Positions 46,401 through 58,051 of a DNA stretch of 64,000 nt are shown here, piece by piece. Each line of letters begins with the position of its first letter. The first letter of the stretch is position 1. Where the stretch lies: NCBI RefSeq assembly GCF_009905375.1, contig NC_133652.1, positions 15,984,850 through 16,048,849 of the forward strand. Direction: 5' to 3'. Under the pieces are notes generated by a model that worked only from the letters and a program-made list of their open reading frames with translations, searched no databases and was not told the DNA's origin. Origin of the DNA: Apium graveolens. Its lineage: Eukaryota > Streptophyta > Magnoliopsida > Apiales > Apiaceae. The translations under genes and the position numbers were made by a program.

Positions 46401-48395
46401 ATAGCACACAGAGTTCCTATACTTGACTTTCCTGTTGAGCAAGAACACTTGAATGTTCTAATAAGATACAATTGTTATATTAGGAGCTGTGTAGTGTACA
46501 ACGTAAGACTAAATCGTTATCATTTACGATTGTAGGTTCGAGATGCCTTACAATATCTGGTGTGGTGGGTGCAATTCCATGATTGCTAAGGGTGTAAGGT
46601 TCAATGCAGAGAAAAAGCAAGTTGGAAATTATCATTCCACAAAGGTTAGCTAATTGTAATCACTATAAATGCTTTAGCCATTAATCATCCTGGTTGTTTT
46701 ATAATCATTAGTGGTGACATCCTATTTGCTTTCTTTAGATATGGAGTTTCACCATGAAGTCTGCATGCTGCAGACATGAGATTGTTATTCAGACCGATCC
46801 AAAGAATTGCCAATATGTAATTATTAGCGGTGCACAACAGAAGATTGAGGAGTATGACCACGAAGATGCTGAAACCTTGGCACTCCCAGTGGATGAAGGT
46901 AATGCTTATTGGTAATTACCAATTTATTTTCTGATGGTTAGTCTAATGTCTAAGGCAACACCACAAGCATATATATTGAATTTGTGGTATTTTTGCTGCT
47001 ATTTAAAAAAAAAATTCAGGCCCTATCAGTTTTGTGCACATCTATATATGAGGAAAAGGTGGTGGGAAACCATGATTTTGTAGTCTAATAAACCCTTTAT
47101 ATTTGTTGCTTAAAAAGTTTAAGAAATTGGGTCATGCATGCGGGCTGCCTGATATGCCCTCCTCAAGTTGCGGATAACTCATATTACCTCAAAATTTAGG
47201 TTCTAATATATGTGCATGGACATCTAGGCAGGAGTGATGTGTTCAAACACAAACCAGTTTAATGTTAGAACCTTTAAAGTACTCACTACGGTTTCCAACT
47301 TGTATGACTACTGCTGTTTTTTATTTTGAATAAAAACACAATTTAGAAATTTTATCTTTTCTTCATATCTTAGAATCACCATCAAAATTAAATGTAGCTA
47401 AGAGTTCATCCTTTCGTGTTGATACTTATTTAAACGGATGTAGAAGTGGTGAAGCTTATATATGGCAGTGATATGTTTTTTTTCCTAATTTGCCCAAGTA
47501 TTATATTAAGTATTAACCCATCAAAAAATACAAATGACTAAGGCATAACGTAGGAAAGCTAATAAGCGAGGAATAAATTTCATCTCAACCAACAAGGACA
47601 CAACTCAGCATAGAACAAACTAAACTATTTAGCTAATAAAATCTTCAGCATTTTTATATGTGGTAGAATGGTGGATTTTCTATGTGATAGTGGGGGGTCT
47701 TTTATATGAATAGATATGGCTATGGGAAGTTAACATTTTAATATATCTTCATGCATCTAGGAAGTAGCAACTAATTGAAATTTATGATGTTGATATATAT
47801 CTACTTTTAATTTTTATAGAGAAAGGTAAGCTGTCAGACCCCTTTTATCGTCTTGAGCACCAGGAAAATGATATAAAGAAGAAAAAAGAAGCAGAGCCTG
47901 TGCTTGTACGGCTTCAGCGGGTATCTGATGCGAGGCATGCAGATGATTATGCTTTAAATAAAGTACTCCGCTCCAAACTTAGGGTATGCTGTTTCCTTTT
48001 TTTTTGAATTGTTTTTGTCACCAGTAGGCTCAGTTCTTTATCACCTGATGTTTTACAAAAAACAGAATCAAAAGAAAAGGGTTGCTGAAGAAGAAGCAAC
48101 GTCCAGGAAAATGGGAATTGGCATTCGGCTACTTCCACCCTCTGAACAAGATTCTGCCGCTGCATCACGTGTAAAATTTGCTTCAAAGTTTCACAAGAAC
48201 CAGAAGGAGAAACGAGCATTGATTTCATCTTCATCAATATTTTCTAGTACATCCGCGTTTACTACAAAACAGTTCGAGTTAGCAGGCAAAAGAAGAAAAA
48301 TAAATGCCGCCGCAGCATCCAACTTACTGGTCGGAGGATATAAGCCATCATCATGGGCAAGGAGTGCGTCTTCCTCTTGTAAGCGGAAAATTTAA
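43439..48395 (+). CDS. CCDC130/YJU2B-type splicing factor (CWC16 family)
   Basis: Seven exons (43439-43441, 45657-45719, 45814-45893, 46536-46644, 46739-46898, 47820-47983, 48066-48395) with GT..AG introns and kept frame give 302 residues. The start MSTLAAARADNFYYPPEW and the body (LNKFNGQHALRERARKLDQG, FEMPYNIWCGGC, IAKGVRFNAEKKQVGNY) match the conserved N-terminal half of CCDC130/YJU2-family proteins. These bind the spliceosome around the branching step in the nucleus. A zinc site is likely formed by C58 and C61 with a second Cys group near 95-109. Residues about 170-302 are Lys/Glu/Ser-rich with basic nuclear-localisation-like runs (KKKKEAE, KRRKI). Exon 1 contributes only the ATG; this is supported by the donor GTACGC directly after it and by in-frame joining to the family's N-terminus. 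A GA-rich leader (43340-43385) precedes it. Confidence 0.93.
43945..44735. repeat. 394-bp tandem duplication in intron 1 of the YJU2B-like gene
   Basis: Two near-identical copies (43945-44338 and 44339-about 44735) begin TATTATATTTTTTAAATAAA and end in CCCTCTGCCTCCGTC(G/A)CTACC. Each contains AGGACTTGAACCCTAACCCTGG, which on the minus strand reads as a tRNA B-box-like GGTTCAAGTCC. Few differences separate the copies, so the event is recent compared with other repeats here. Confidence 0.92.
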
Positions 48396-48598
48396 GTCCG
48401 AGGACAATATGCATTTTCAGAGTATAGCTGAGTTCTTGTCCTTGTTGCTGTGTAAAATTCTTTCTGAGGTGATATGTACATCCCGAGTTGAATAATATCC
48501 CCAAAATTTGCTTGGCTCCATGTACCTGTTTTCTGCATGTAATATCAACATGGGTGACGCAGTCCGTTATGTTGTTTAATGTTATTAATCGACCAGTC

Positions 48599-48604
48599 AA
48601 TAAA
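48599..48604 (+). promoter_or_regulatory. Putative polyadenylation signal of the YJU2B-like gene
   Basis: AATAAA lies 204 bases after the stop codon, within the normal range for a plant 3' UTR. Confidence 0.4.
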
Positions 48605-48659
48605 AAGTAAACTGAGAGTTTAATTGACCCTGTTACTTTTCCCAGCATGTAAAATTAGT

Positions 48660-51600
48660 CTTTCTATTTACCCGTTGCTTGCTTGAACAGTTTGGCTTAT
48701 ATATCAATTTTGATTTTTGAGTTTAAATAACAAATGGGATCGACCAACAAATTTATCTGCCTCCTATAATTTGTTCTACGTTCCTGTTTGCAGAAGCAAG
48801 TCCTGACTGTTACCAACAAGGAAACAATAAATTTTTTGATAGCTAATTATATTTATCCTTGTTTTCATTCCCTCGGTAGTAATTTTAGATCGTATGCTTG
48901 TTTAACTAATTAACTAAAATTAAGTTTTTAATTTTAGAAGTCAGATATTTTTTTCTAGAAAAGAAATGAGGTTTTTGATATTTTGGTTTGGTAAGAGTTT
49001 TCTGAAAACACTAGTTAAAAACCAAAAAAATTGAAATATAATTTTTTAAAAAGATAAATTATCTTCTAAATATAAAACACTGATTGATTATTACATTTTT
49101 TTCATCCTCACTATTACAACAATTTAACTACTTTATGGTATCGGTAGGAGTATATAAATAACAGGTTTTAATTTGTGGACACTCAACATACCTTTTAAAA
49201 AAAATTGTGATAAAAATTTGGGGGTTTATAACATTTTCTAGTCTACACATAATCAAAATTAATCATATTCAAGTGCGCCATTAATCCTTACAAACGCATG
49301 CATGCAAGCTAAGAGAAGCCACCAACTACAACAAGTAATAAGTACTATCTCCAACTTTCGGCTATGTGAAATTTTGTAGAATGCGAAAGTGTATCCTAGA
49401 TAATACTTATTCTTCATTTGGAATATGATCAAACATTGTTAGATATGTTTACATTCACAAGTCAATATACACTTTCTTGGAAACCTTACCTTACCCGCAT
49501 CTACATGATCTATCTTTTTCGCAAGTTCAATAGCATTCTCTGTGTGTGTGTGTCAAATAACATCTGATTAAGACTGTCTAGTTAAACCTAAGTACGATTA
49601 CAGTCCAGGTTAATGATAATCTACAATTAGTGGTCCGATCCTGATGATCCTGCTTTGGGGAATGCTTAAAGCTTACGGAATTTCAGTGAAAGGGACTTTG
49701 CACAAAAAATCTTCTAAATTCCTCTTGGTCCTACAAAATGAATGAAAATTTTCAGTTTGAACTTTGATGTATGTATCATTATTTCAGTCAAAGATTATTG
49801 ACTTTGTGTTTGGACCATCTACATTCTGGTTTATTCTTTTTTCTTGTAGTTCGTCTGCCTATTCAATTCTATACATTTTTCTTTTCTTGGATATTTCATT
49901 CAATTCGATACATTTCAAAATTTATCAAAAATAGTAGGAATTTAGTAATATAAAACTTACTATCGAGAATCCTGGCCAAATTATGTTCAGGGTCCATAGC
50001 AGATACTAGCCATATTTATAATTAAAGCTTACTCTAGGAGAAGAAGTTCTGAAACCCTCCAGAACCCAGCGGAGTTAACTTTTTGGATTTGGACGGTTTA
50101 GCACCCCTAGCTGTAGATCACTTGAAATTGTGTTTGATTTTTGAGATCTTTCACTTCTAATTATAAAAGGTCTATATCAGTTAGATACCCTTACATCAAT
50201 TTAACATATTTGGATTGGTTACTCTGTGGTTTACAGGCCTCTATCTCTTAGTTCCTTTCATGTTGATGAACTGAGAAATCGGGCATATGTGCCCTAATTT
50301 TGGATTTGTATTTGTTGGATTTTTTATGATTAAATTATTGAAACTACAATTTTACATATATTAATCTTTCCTAATTCTAAAGAAGTTAAAAAAAACTTTG
50401 AAATAGTTTAAATAAGTTGTTTAACAGTAAAATATTTTTTTAAAAAACTGTTTACATAGTATATATAATTTTTATCTAAATATTATTTCAATCGAAATCT
50501 GTATATGGGACAAACGTTCATTATCTGAAATTTCAAAGATTAAAAGGACTTGAAAACAACAGTATTTAAGGAGATTAGGGGGCGGCTAGCTGATTAAACT
50601 TAAACAGAGTTGTGTTGTTCGGTGGATTCTCCACTAATTCTCTGAAAGTGACTTTTGGACCAAGATTTCTCAACATCATTGCAGGGACTAAAAGAAGAGA
50701 AGACTAATATTAATTTAACATGCATTTATATATACAGCAAAGCAAAAAAAATCTATGATGTTTGCTTAATGTCATGGCAAAGACTACTTTATATATCCAA
50801 AGGTTTGACACTAGCTAGTTCATCGGCAGAAACTTGAAAATATACATACAGATTACAGATAATTATCTGTAAACATGCATCTCTTGATCATGATTTCCAA
50901 AGCTTTCCTTCCCCAATTGGATCCTTTTTGAGGTTATAAATTTGTATAAGCTTCAAGGTTACAAAAGCAAATTTAATTAATGAAAAGTAATTACTTGAGA
51001 TCAGGTATTAATCATGATTCCTAATAACAAATACTCCTATGTAAAGTATATACAGAAACAATGATTACATATCCTCAAATATGTACTCCATAAAAACATA
51101 TTTGAAACAATAATTACTCAGCTTTTTCTTAGCAAATATTTTTATTTTTACATCAAATTTGATGACCGAAATGCCAGGATTAGCTTCTTTTCTGTAGAAG
51201 CATACTGTCTCCATGATCATGTCATGCTTTACCTTTTTCTATCTATTTTAAAGTATAAAAATCAATAATTTAAAATATTTCTTTATTTATTTTCCTTTCT
51301 AGTAAAAGTTTAAATATTTTAATAAGATACATTATTAAAATTACTTTTATATCTCAAGCACAAAAACGAAGCTTATTTTCGAATTGTAAAAGTATTTAAA
51401 ATAATTATCAAACATGCGTATAGATGAGGGGAAAGGCCTTTCAAAAGTTTAGCCAGAACATGCTTGTGGAGGTGGACCAATTTGTTACATGCTTGTTGTG
51501 GCCACCAAACGTGGCCCATATTTATAAGTCGTCTGCTCTAAGCTAGCTTCATTTCATGCTCTATATACTCATTACATAAACATAAATCATACAGTATATA

Positions 51601-52910
51601 ACTAATCAGAACTATACTTTTAATAACTCATTATGCATGTAGAAACATTACACATATATATTAGAATACAATATATCCTTGTTCAACCGAAAGAAGTATC
51701 ACATGCACACAGAACAGAATTGAAGAAGAGAAAAGCTGACTAACCATTCCTGCACCAAGTAACAGTTCCCATGGACTGACTTGAAGAGTAAAAAAGAAAG
51801 TGAAATATGAAAAAGAGGTTCCCTTAATCACCAAAGTGGGTGATTAAAGGCAAGAGAGGTGCTCTAAATTATGGAGACAATTGTAATGAGGTTGTTTGTA
51901 CGTACTTTGACAAGTGGTTATGTCATGATATCTGAAATTGTTCTTTTGAAATTTAGCCATATTAAGTTAAACAACACTATAGACTCCTCTTCCCCTGCTG
52001 CATAAAAGTGAGAGATTAAAAGGTTAAAAGTATATAGAGGGGCGGGGTGACAGTTTTTTTTTTATTTTTCGGTTCTTGTTTTTTTCTTTTGTCAGGGTCA
52101 AAAACTTTCTTATGTGGTATTACTGTTATAGAGTACTTAGTAATTAATTACTGGGACCATGCATGCTGGAGAAATAGAGTTAAATTTGCAAAAAAGTCCT
52201 TGTCTTTTTTGCTAGCTTTGCTTTCTGTTTTTATTTCTTGGGTCATGCTTTTCAACTTTTTAGGGCATTGTTTAACCTAAACACAATGTGATCAAAATCT
52301 ATCTTCCACTCCTGTCATTGAAATCTCAATTTGAAGTCTTGATGAAGGACAAGATAATTAAACGTTTGAACTATAGAAAGTTCAACAAAGGGGAAAAAAA
52401 TAAAAAAATATTACTTTTTGTGTAAGTACTTCATTTGCATCTACTTTAAAACCGATTCAATAAAAAAAGGTAAGAAAATATTAATTATAATTACGTACTG
52501 ATCAAATTTAGTAATTATTGATTTCACTTGTAAAAAAAAGAGTATCTAAAGATTACAATAGAAAAGTTTTCTATTAGTGTATCTCAAATTCAAATTTTTT
52601 AAAAGTCAAATTAAAATTTCAACCGTACGGATATAAATATCATGTAAAAATAAGTAAGTAAGCAAATTTTCGAATGATTTTGTTATATAAAAAAAATAAT
52701 CATTTAATCTCAACCGTTACCATTATATAGAAAATAGAATCATTATAAAATCGATACTAGATCACTTGAATTTGCATGAAATTGTTTCTGCAGTTATATT
52801 TTGACTTAATATTCACATCCGTACTATCGTTGAAAAATATTCGAGAAATGTAATTTTAGGCCGCAATAATAGAAAAATTTCTACTGTGTCCTTTAGAAAC
52901 TCCAAACCCA
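48660..52910. other. Long AT-rich intergenic region, no gene recognised
   Basis: Several open frames of 60-77 codons occur (for example 52047-52280, hydrophobic, and 49771-49953), but none has a domain or a codon pattern I can support. A perfect short hairpin, CCTTAATCACC..GGTGATTAAAGG, lies at about 51822-51850, and a TGTGTGTG run near 49540. Confidence 0.5.
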
Positions 52911-52920
52911 TTGTATTATA

Positions 52921-52948
52921 CTAGTTGATAACCTGTACGATATATGAA
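52921..52948 (-). mobile_element. Possible degenerate Helitron 3' end
   Basis: CTAGTTGATAACCTGTACGATATATG resembles the reverse complement of the Helitron 3' end at 33444 (CTAGCATAATAACCCGTGC), and the preceding base gives the expected T after CTAG. The hairpin is decayed and no matching 5' TC end was found. Confidence 0.25.
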
Positions 52949-53411
52949 ATCGAGATTAAAAAAGTAAAAAAAAGTAATAATTATAATTACATACGGATCA
53001 AATTAGTATTTGCAAGGAATATAACCTCATAAACACGGATCATGATTAAAATATTACTACCAAATATTAAATTGATACTTTTAAAAAATTGAACCAAATA
53101 AAAATATATAATTAATAAATACAATTATTATGTAATTAAAAGAATCGAACACATGCCTAAGTATGAAATTCCACCGTATAGTTCTAATCCTAATAGTTGT
53201 TTTACTTATTATAGAAATCTAACAGGTTAGTTGTTACTAATATAATTTTTGTGATTACAATCATATAAAATCTTATGCACCAAATATTTTTTATATTTTA
53301 ATTAGTTTAAGATAATATTTTTTTTAACATAGTTTATTTAATATAACTTAATGTTGATAAAAATTATTTTTCATATTAAAAGTAAATATCGTTATTTTAC
53401 TGAATTTAATA

Positions 53412-53465
53412 TGTTAGGTCACACAACACTGTAGAAGGGGGTTGAATACAGTGTATAATACAATC
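53412..53465 (-). repeat. 54-bp remnant of a SIRE-type LTR end
   Basis: Read on the minus strand it ends CCCCCTTCTACAGTG...GACCTAACA, closely matching the end of the LTR at 56720-57952 (CCCCCCTTCTACAAAC...GACCTAACA). It is cut off at 53466 by the LTR of another element, so it is probably the outer element of a nest. Confidence 0.6.
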
Positions 53466-53555
53466 TGTTAGTCCCTTAACAATGCAACAAGAATTACAGA
53501 AGGGGGGTTGAATGGAATTCTTGAAACTTTTTCGCAAATAAAAATTTTTCTAACT

Positions 53556-53597
<42 letters not shown>

Positions 53598-54550
53598 TGT
53601 GAATTGATTTGCAGAGTGCGGAATAATAACTTGAAATGAATCAAAACACATGTAATTAAAAATACAAGTCTTTAAAAACTTTCTGGTGGATTTGAATGTA
53701 ACCACCAGAAATATATAATATATCAAGAGAACTCTGTGTAACAATTAGCTCACAGCTGCTTACAAATGAACAACTAAGAATACAGAGAAATACTGAGAAT
53801 ACAACTTACAAATATTTCTCTCTTGGTTGCTTAGTTAGTTATTCTATTTGCTGCTTCTTGGTTTATATATCACCAAGATTACAAAGCAATAAGACAAGAT
53901 AATAAAACAAAAACTATCAAGTCTAATACTATGCTACTTTATTACTCTATTCCAGTATCTTTGAATATCTTCATAATAGCATGGAAATGGCAATGCTTAT
54001 TTGTTCTCTAAAACCCAGTTGAATAGGCTTCCACATTCCATTTGCATACACTTGACGCATGTGACTGTGTTGTCACTGTCAACAGATGTTTGAATTCTTT
54101 ATCCGTCGGGTTCATGATCATCCGTCGAGTTCATGATCATCCATCGAGTTCATGATCATCCGTCGGGTTGTCTTGTTGATCATCCGTCGAATGACATTGT
54201 TGTTTATCCGTCGGGTAGCAATCTGGAACTTGACTTCATTTCATTTATGCAGGATTACAAGACATCATCTATGTACAATTAATCAACCTATTCTGCATAT
54301 CTAGTTAAAGTCAACATGACTTGAGTACTACTTACAGAATCTAAACAACGTGTATGCAGAAATGTGCTACAGACTTATTGTTACATAAGCTACTCACTCG
54401 ATGAATAATAAATCATCATCCGTCGGGACTATATTGAGTCATACGTCGGGACTATAATCCTTATCCGTTGAGTGCTACATTTTTTACTAAGTAAAATCTA
54501 CCAAGGTGTTTTGTTAATGAAATCATCAAGTACACAACATATACACAACA
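53466..54550 (-). repeat. 3' LTR of the minus-strand SIRE-type element
   Basis: In minus orientation it begins TGTTGTGTATATG and ends GGGACTAACA, about 1085 bp. It contains an (AT)n run (53559-53594) and the nine-copy ATCCGTCGG motif array. A polypurine tract adjoins its inner edge. Confidence 0.72.
54101..54473. repeat. ATCCGTCGG motif array inside the LTR
   Basis: Nine copies of ATCCGTCGGG or a one- or two-base variant occur: six between 54101 and 54216, spaced mostly 19-24 bases, with GTTCATGATC between several, and three more at about 54418-54473. The regular spacing suggests a tandem-duplicated cis element. Confidence 0.82.
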
Positions 54551-54563
54551 ATCTCCCCCAATT
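54551..54563 (-). other. Polypurine tract of the minus-strand SIRE-type element
   Basis: The minus strand reads AATTGGGGGAGAT directly before the LTR start TGTTG, the standard Copia plus-strand primer. Confidence 0.82.
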
Positions 54564-54831
54564 TATGTCTACTGGAATTGTAGCCATAAATTAAGAGAAA
54601 CTTGATGATAACAAAACACCCTAAAAATACAACTTTGAAAGTAGATAGAAAAAACTGTAAAGTGCTTCAATTAACAAAATGTACAAAGTTTAGCTCACAG
54701 TCATTTTCAAGGTGCTCCTCTAGCCTGAGCAGATTTATCTAGTTCCTTGAAGGTCTGGATCTCTTTACAAGCTTTTTGTTGTTTTCATCTATCTGATTTT
54801 GGAGCTGTCTGTGGAATTCCAGTTCATCAGA

Positions 54832-56256
54832 TTATGAGAGATTTAACTTTTCTTGCATCTCCAAGAGAGTCTCATTGCTAGATATGCTCAATTGGTCTTC
54901 TAATCTGAAAAATCTTTTAACACCTTTGTCATCCATGAACTCCATCAGCCAGTAGGGCCTTAGATGCACTCTTTTCCTTGTGTAAGGAAAAATTAGAGTC
55001 TTTGGGAGTGCATCTTTAGCTCTAATACTCCTCAGTTCTTCAATCTTCTTTAGAACCAATCTTCTTGCAGTTACATTGAACCCAAAGTTCTTCTTGAAAG
55101 ATGAATACATCTTTATCAGTATAGCTTGGCTTTCTTGAAGGATCCTGTGTAGTGGCCATTGAATATCCTTTCCTCCCTTGTACTTGAAAACTAACCTTTC
55201 AGGTAGATTTCTGTATGCATCAATTTCTCTCACTTCTTCTAGTTCATCCAGATAGAGATTTAGATCAAAAAATTCCTTGATATCACACAAGTACATGTAA
55301 TCTCCCTTGTTGACTTTAGATTGAGCTTGGACTAGAGATTTGGATTTGAGAGGTGACAACTTCACTTTCTTGACTGCCCTTGACTTTGTTCTCGTTGGCT
55401 TGTTAAGGATTGACAAATTGAAGTCAGGAATTGGTAGGCTCTCCCAGTCTATTGGTTCATACTTAGGCACAATAGGTTCACCATGAATGTTCCTGTAAGG
55501 ATCCACCACCTTGATGTCTTCAAATACCACATAGGGTTTTGATGCTTGAGTTGTAGTTGGAGTGGATTCCTTGGGAAACTGATCCTCCAATTCCTTACCA
55601 ATAAAGTTCAATTTTCTTTTGGTTCTTTTAGCCAATTCCTTGTATCTCTGAGATTTCTTTTGTTCTGATTCAACTTGCTTCTTTGGATCTTGAGATTCAG
55701 TAATTCCAGATGGCTGAGAAGGAATCTGTTGTGTTGGTTTCACAGCTTGTAGCTTGGACAAGATAGCAGCTTGCTCTTTCTTTTGCTTAGCCTTTTTGGC
55801 ATCTAGAATAGCTTGCTTCCTTTCCTGCTTCAATCTTTCCTTTTCTTCTCTCTTTGCTTGAGAAAATTGAGGATGTCCAGCCACCACACAAATTTCTTTC
55901 CCATTCCTGAAAACTTTAGCAATTCTTCTTTTTAAAGCTGAATCAGCTGGATCCTTGTAGAAGGCAATTGACCTTGACAGAAGCTTCTTCTCATCAGGTT
56001 TAGGTGTCCCATACACTGTATCCAAAGGTTTATTTAATGATAATTTTGGATAGTTCACCCTTGGCTTCAGAATAATTTCATCCTTTGGATATTTGATGCA
56101 GGACGGCTGTCTTCTTTCCAGATAGTTCATGCTCATTTCATTCACAGAGATCTGTTTGACTTCAGAGTGATGAATGGCTGATTTTACTGGCTCCTTTACT
56201 AGCCCAAACTTCCTTTGTATGTCCTCATCAATTTTCTCCCAGTTGATTGGCTTCAA
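54832..56256 (-). pseudogene. Envelope-like (extra) ORF of a SIRE/Maximus Copia element
   Basis: An open frame of 474 codons lies between pol (not present) and the 3' LTR, where SIRE/Maximus elements carry an extra, so-called envelope-like ORF. It starts at a TTG inside a conserved-looking run (KPINWEKIDEDIQRKFGL), not at an ATG, and homologous-looking coding DNA continues upstream in other frames. Residues about 125-240 are Lys/Glu/Gln-rich and probably coiled-coil. A later block reads VPKYEPIDWESLPIPDF; the C-terminus is rich in charged and aromatic residues. I see no signal peptide or membrane span, so an envelope role is only a family label. The function of these ORFs is unknown. Confidence 0.7.
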
Positions 56257-56719
56257 CTGCTCCTTTTTAGCTTCTCTTAAATTATTGTTGCTGCATTGAT
56301 CAGATCTATACTATTTGTTACTGGTGGCTTGGTGAAAGCAATTATGGGCACAATTACTTTACTGATTTGAATTTGAAGCTTCTCCCCCTCACTTGGTCCT
56401 TTCTCCCCCTTTTTGTTATCATCAAGTTAAGAATATGAGGAAGTTTGAGCAGCCACCATTTTCTGAAGTAAATCTGTCTGTTGAGCTTGATGCAGATGAA
56501 TGGCTGTTAGAGATGCTTCCATAGCTGTCGTCCTTGTGTCCAAGGCATCTATCTTTGTGGCAAGATCAGAATTTTTTCCTGAGCTGCCTCTTGATGTCAA
56601 GCATTATAACTTCTGGAAGTTTAGAATCTATTTTGTCTGAAATGGCCTTCTTCATCTCATCAATGTCACCCTTGATGGTGTTAACATCTCTAACATGTTG
56701 GAAGCCTTTGAAAGACATA
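56257..56719 (-). pseudogene. Upstream part of the envelope-like region, broken
   Basis: Minus-strand pieces such as DVNTIKGDIDEMKKAISDKI and ATKIDALDTRTTAMEASLTA read as a coiled-coil N-terminal part of the same ORF. Stops and frameshifts separate them, including near GGGGGAGAAAGG. The reading is cut at 56719, where the next LTR begins. Confidence 0.55.
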
Positions 56720-57952
56720 TGTCATAGCCTATTTATTTATTCGAGGATTTAACTCAACTCAAATAAGGATGTAACAAGTAAATAATGGTTCTATCGTCAG
56801 AGAGATCTCTCATAGTAACATATGTCAAAGGATTAAGTAACATTGTTCGTCTACAGACTTGAGGACTTAATTCACTGGAAGAAGCTCAAGAAATTGATCA
56901 AGCCTGACTGATATAAATCAAGATTGTAGATTTAATCAAGTGACAGAGATCTCGTCAGGGTATCAATTAATTACAAGGATTTAGTCTGAAGAAAATCATG
57001 AGTATCAAAGTCAAGGCATGAAGAAACGTCACGGAAGTTAGTCACTCATGAACCGGACAGTACATCGAGTGTCAACATTGAAGTGGTGGAATTGATTCAT
57101 AATTGACAGTGATTTTCAGAAGATTTTCAGAAGAATGGTTGTTGCTCAAGATTAGTATTAATTCTCTATTAATTAATTAAGTCATATAATTTAATTAAGA
57201 GAATAAATTAAATCTGCAAAGATTAATTTATTGATTAATTGATTAATTAATTCAGAATTATTATTTGATTAAAATCTTTTTTAATCCAGCAAGACTATCT
57301 TTTGTATTAGCAAGACAATCGGTATGACAATCAATAGTCATACCGAAAGTCATGCTAGTTCATTTAGATTGTCTTGCCGAAAGTTCTATCAGTTCAATGG
57401 ATAGTCCTACCGAAAGTCCTACCAGTTAAAAAGATTGTCATGCTAAGCTAAAAGGATTATCTTGCCAGTTAAATCAAGGATTGATTTAATATAAAAGAAC
57501 TGAAGCTGATTTTCAACAGAAGCAGTGCATTGAATATAAAACACAGAAGAACACAGAACAGAGAAAAAACAGCAGAGAACTTATTGCAAATTCACAGATC
57601 ATTTATTTCTAGTATTTATTGTTAAATCTAATCCACTAGAAATCCTTTTCTTGTTCTTGTGTAACTATCTAGCGGATCAAAATCCCAAGAACTTAATCTC
57701 AAATTGCATTTAGCATTTGATCCTTTTTATTACAAAAATAGAAAAAGTTCATGTCAAATTTATTCTAGATTTGGAATAATTTATTTGAGATTAATCCCTT
57801 GTAAACGATACCGTTGTTGTAACACCTTTCAAGTTTAATAATAATTTTATTTGACTTGAATTTTGTTTCACTTTTTTTATTCAGCATTTTATTCAATTAA
57901 ACGGTATTGTTTGTATTCAACCCCCCTTCTACAAACATATTGAGACCTAACA
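56720..57952 (+). repeat. 5' LTR of the plus-strand SIRE-type element
   Basis: It starts TGTCATAGCC, where coding DNA of the older element stops, and ends GACCTAACA two bases before the primer site. It is about 1233 bp. Repeated words with CCGAAAGTC and GACAATC occur at 57310-57440. The left border is inferred from the break in the older element, because the second LTR is not available for comparison. Confidence 0.72.
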
Positions 57953-57954
57953 AT

Positions 57955-57966
57955 TGGTATCAGAGC
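57955..57966 (+). other. Primer-binding site, methionine-initiator tRNA type
   Basis: TGGTATCAGAGC is exact and lies two bases after the LTR, the classic plant Copia arrangement. Confidence 0.93.
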
Positions 57967-58051
57967 CTTCTGATTAACGAACAAATCAAGATCCTAGACT
58001 TTTGTGATTCTTTCACTCCTTGAATTTTTATTTACTCAAAAAAAAATCATA

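Larger units (their letters stand above)
53466..56719 (-). mobile_element. SIRE/Maximus-type Copia element, 3' part, minus strand
   Basis: On the minus strand the order is an envelope-like region, polypurine tract, then 3' LTR (54550-53466). The upstream gag-pol part is not in the window, because a plus-strand element begins at 56720 and interrupts the reading frame. The candidate left target duplication is CAATC (53461-53465); its partner must lie outside the window. Confidence 0.75.

Noticed and set aside
52047..52280. 77-codon hydrophobic plus-strand open frame
   Set aside because: The composition follows from T-rich DNA. There is no signal-peptide logic, no neighbouring exon and no recognised family.
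53412..57952. One giant LTR from TGTTAGGTC to GACCTAACA
   Set aside because: The two outer ends are inverted matches, but 53412-53465 is better explained as the end of a minus-strand LTR. The interior holds another LTR, a polypurine tract and an envelope-like ORF in the opposite direction.
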